From positions 1 through 64,000 of the forward strand of contig JAHEYP010000001.1 in NCBI GenBank assembly GCA_023251535.1: a stretch of DNA of 64,000 nt. The letters run 5' to 3'. The notes under the pieces were generated by a model, which made no database searches, was not told the origin of the DNA, and was given only the letters and a program-made list of their open reading frames with translations. The DNA comes from Bacteroidota bacterium. Its GTDB lineage: Bacteria > Bacteroidota > Bacteroidia > AKYH767-A > OLB10. Shown piece after piece: positions 63,167 through 64,000 of this stretch. Numbering within the stretch: the first letter of the stretch is position 1; every line of letters begins with the position of its first letter. A program made the translations under genes and the position numbers.

Positions 63167-64000
63167 GAACGACTATCTGCTAATACATCCCGAAGTAGCA
63201 TCGGCAATAAAAGAAGGGCGAGCGGTAGTTGCTTTAGAATCGACTATTATTTCGCATGGGATGCCTTGGCCACAAAATGTAGCCACTGCAAGAGAAGTAG
63301 AAAATATAGTTCGTGAGAACGGAGCCGTACCTGCTACAATAGCTATTCTTGATGGAAAATGCTGTGTAGGACTAAACGACCAACAACTCGATTACCTCGG
63401 GCAGACACAAGGAGTATGGAAAGTAAGTCTGCGAGACATGCCCTATGTGATATCACAGAAAATTCCTGGGGCGACCACCGTAGCGGCTACTATGAGAATA
63501 GCATCGATGGCGGGAATACGCATATTTGTAACGGGCGGAATCGGAGGTGTACATAGAGGAGCAGAAAATAGTATGGATATATCTGCTGACCTCACGGAGA
63601 TGGCGCATACCAACGTAGCGGTGCTATCAGCAGGAGTGAAATCGATACTCGACATAGGGCTTACGCTAGAATATCTAGAAACATTAGGAATACCGGTAGT
63701 TACCTACGGGCAAGATGCCTTTCCGAGTTTTTATTCGCAAGAAAGCGGATATACATCACCGTTAAGACTCGACGATGCAGAAGCTATTGCGGGCCTTTTA
63801 AAAGCCAAATGGGACTTATCGCTTGAAGGATCGGTATTGATAGCCAATCCGGTGCCGAAAGCCATGGAAGTACCACATGACAAGATGGAAAAGACCATAG
63901 TAGAAGCATTGAAAGAAGCAGACAATCAAGGTATAAAGGGGAAATTGGTAACACCATTTTTGCTGAAGCGCATAGCAGAACTCAGCGGAGGAGAAAGCCT
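63159..64000 (+). CDS. psuG: Pseudouridine-5'-phosphate glycosidase, 3' end outside window
   Basis: Breaks the C-C glycosidic bond of pseudouridine 5'-phosphate to uracil and ribose 5-phosphate. The frame from ATG 63159 (MHKNDYLLIHPEVASAIKEG) stays open to the window end: 280 codons against about 310 for the family. Motifs: ALESTIISHGMPWPQN, GAVPATIAILDG, PGATTVAATMRIASMAGI, FVTGGIGGVHRGAENSMDIS and LIANPVPKAMEVPH. The overlap with the kinase gene implies translational coupling. No nucleoside transporter lies within view. Confidence 0.95.
   Translation, partial: MHKNDYLLIHPEVASAIKEGRAVVALESTIISHGMPWPQNVATAREVENIVRENGAVPATIAILDGKCCVGLNDQQLDYLGQTQGVWKVSLRDMPYVISQKIPGATTVAATMRIASMAGIRIFVTGGIGGVHRGAENSMDISADLTEMAHTNVAVLSAGVKSILDIGLTLEYLETLGIPVVTYGQDAFPSFYSQESGYTSPLRLDDAEAIAGLLKAKWDLSLEGSVLIANPVPKAMEVPHDKMEKTIVEALKEADNQGIKGKLVTPFLLKRIAELSGGES

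Overview
The window is an AT-leaning chromosomal segment from a member of the Bacteroidota. Several independent signs point there. At least seven secreted proteins end in type IX secretion (T9SS) C-terminal sorting domains. A DUF4290 gene overlaps murA. Promoter -7 boxes fit TAnnTTTG. The pdhA-pdhC pair lacks pdhB, and MurA carries Asp in the PGGD loop. No rRNA, tRNA, CRISPR array, prophage or intact insertion sequence was seen. The genus cannot be fixed from this sequence alone.

Layout. 1-4.4 kb: 3' part of a PcrA/UvrD helicase, a DUF4290 protein overlapping murA, and a secreted TlpA-like thioredoxin. 4.8-12.3 kb: a large BNR-propeller T9SS cargo, a U32 protein resembling the rRNA hydroxylase RlhA, and a YCF48-propeller T9SS cargo. 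12.5-14.8 kb: a two-gene SDR plus aldehyde dehydrogenase unit. 14.9-24.9 kb: a minus-strand accessory run mixing three T9SS propeller cargos with small soluble genes (AHSA1, YdeI/DUF1801, RibD-C, TfoX-N, cytochrome P460-like lipoprotein). 25.0-26.9 kb: a decaying zone with a GNAT pseudogene, a membrane-protein gene cut by a stop, and repeat debris.

26.9-37.4 kb: housekeeping genes (grpE-dnaJ, cdd, pdhA-pdhC, fadD, nitronate monooxygenase and a hotdog protein, two small exported proteins). 37.5-38.1 kb: a ParDE toxin-antitoxin pair with a palindromic operator candidate. 38.4-45.4 kb: a thioredoxin-fold exported protein, a tandem repeat block, then a minus-strand run of SDR, cationic amino acid permease and two paralogous polytopic membrane proteins. 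45.6-47.9 kb: purL. 48.0-53.1 kb: a 2,567-bp tandem duplication. Each copy holds an orphan T9SS sorting-domain ORF and a 505-aa secreted propeller protein, and is followed by repeats and a family of bulged hairpins. 53.3-64 kb: a multicopper oxidase with a redoxin, mtgA, two paralogous barrel-like proteins, SDR plus PlsC, acs, and pseudouridine catabolism (kinase and psuG, cut by the window end).

Functionally the window joins core metabolism (acetyl-CoA supply by PDH, Acs and FadD; purine and pyrimidine salvage; peptidoglycan synthesis by MurA and MtgA) to a surface or secreted layer exported by T9SS, whose machinery is not in this window. The parts least explained by ordinary annotation are the duplicated cassette at 48-53 kb, whose ends look homogenised while its middle has diverged, and the hairpins beside it, which show paired (compensatory) base changes. 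All calls come from reading the sequence; no database search was run.
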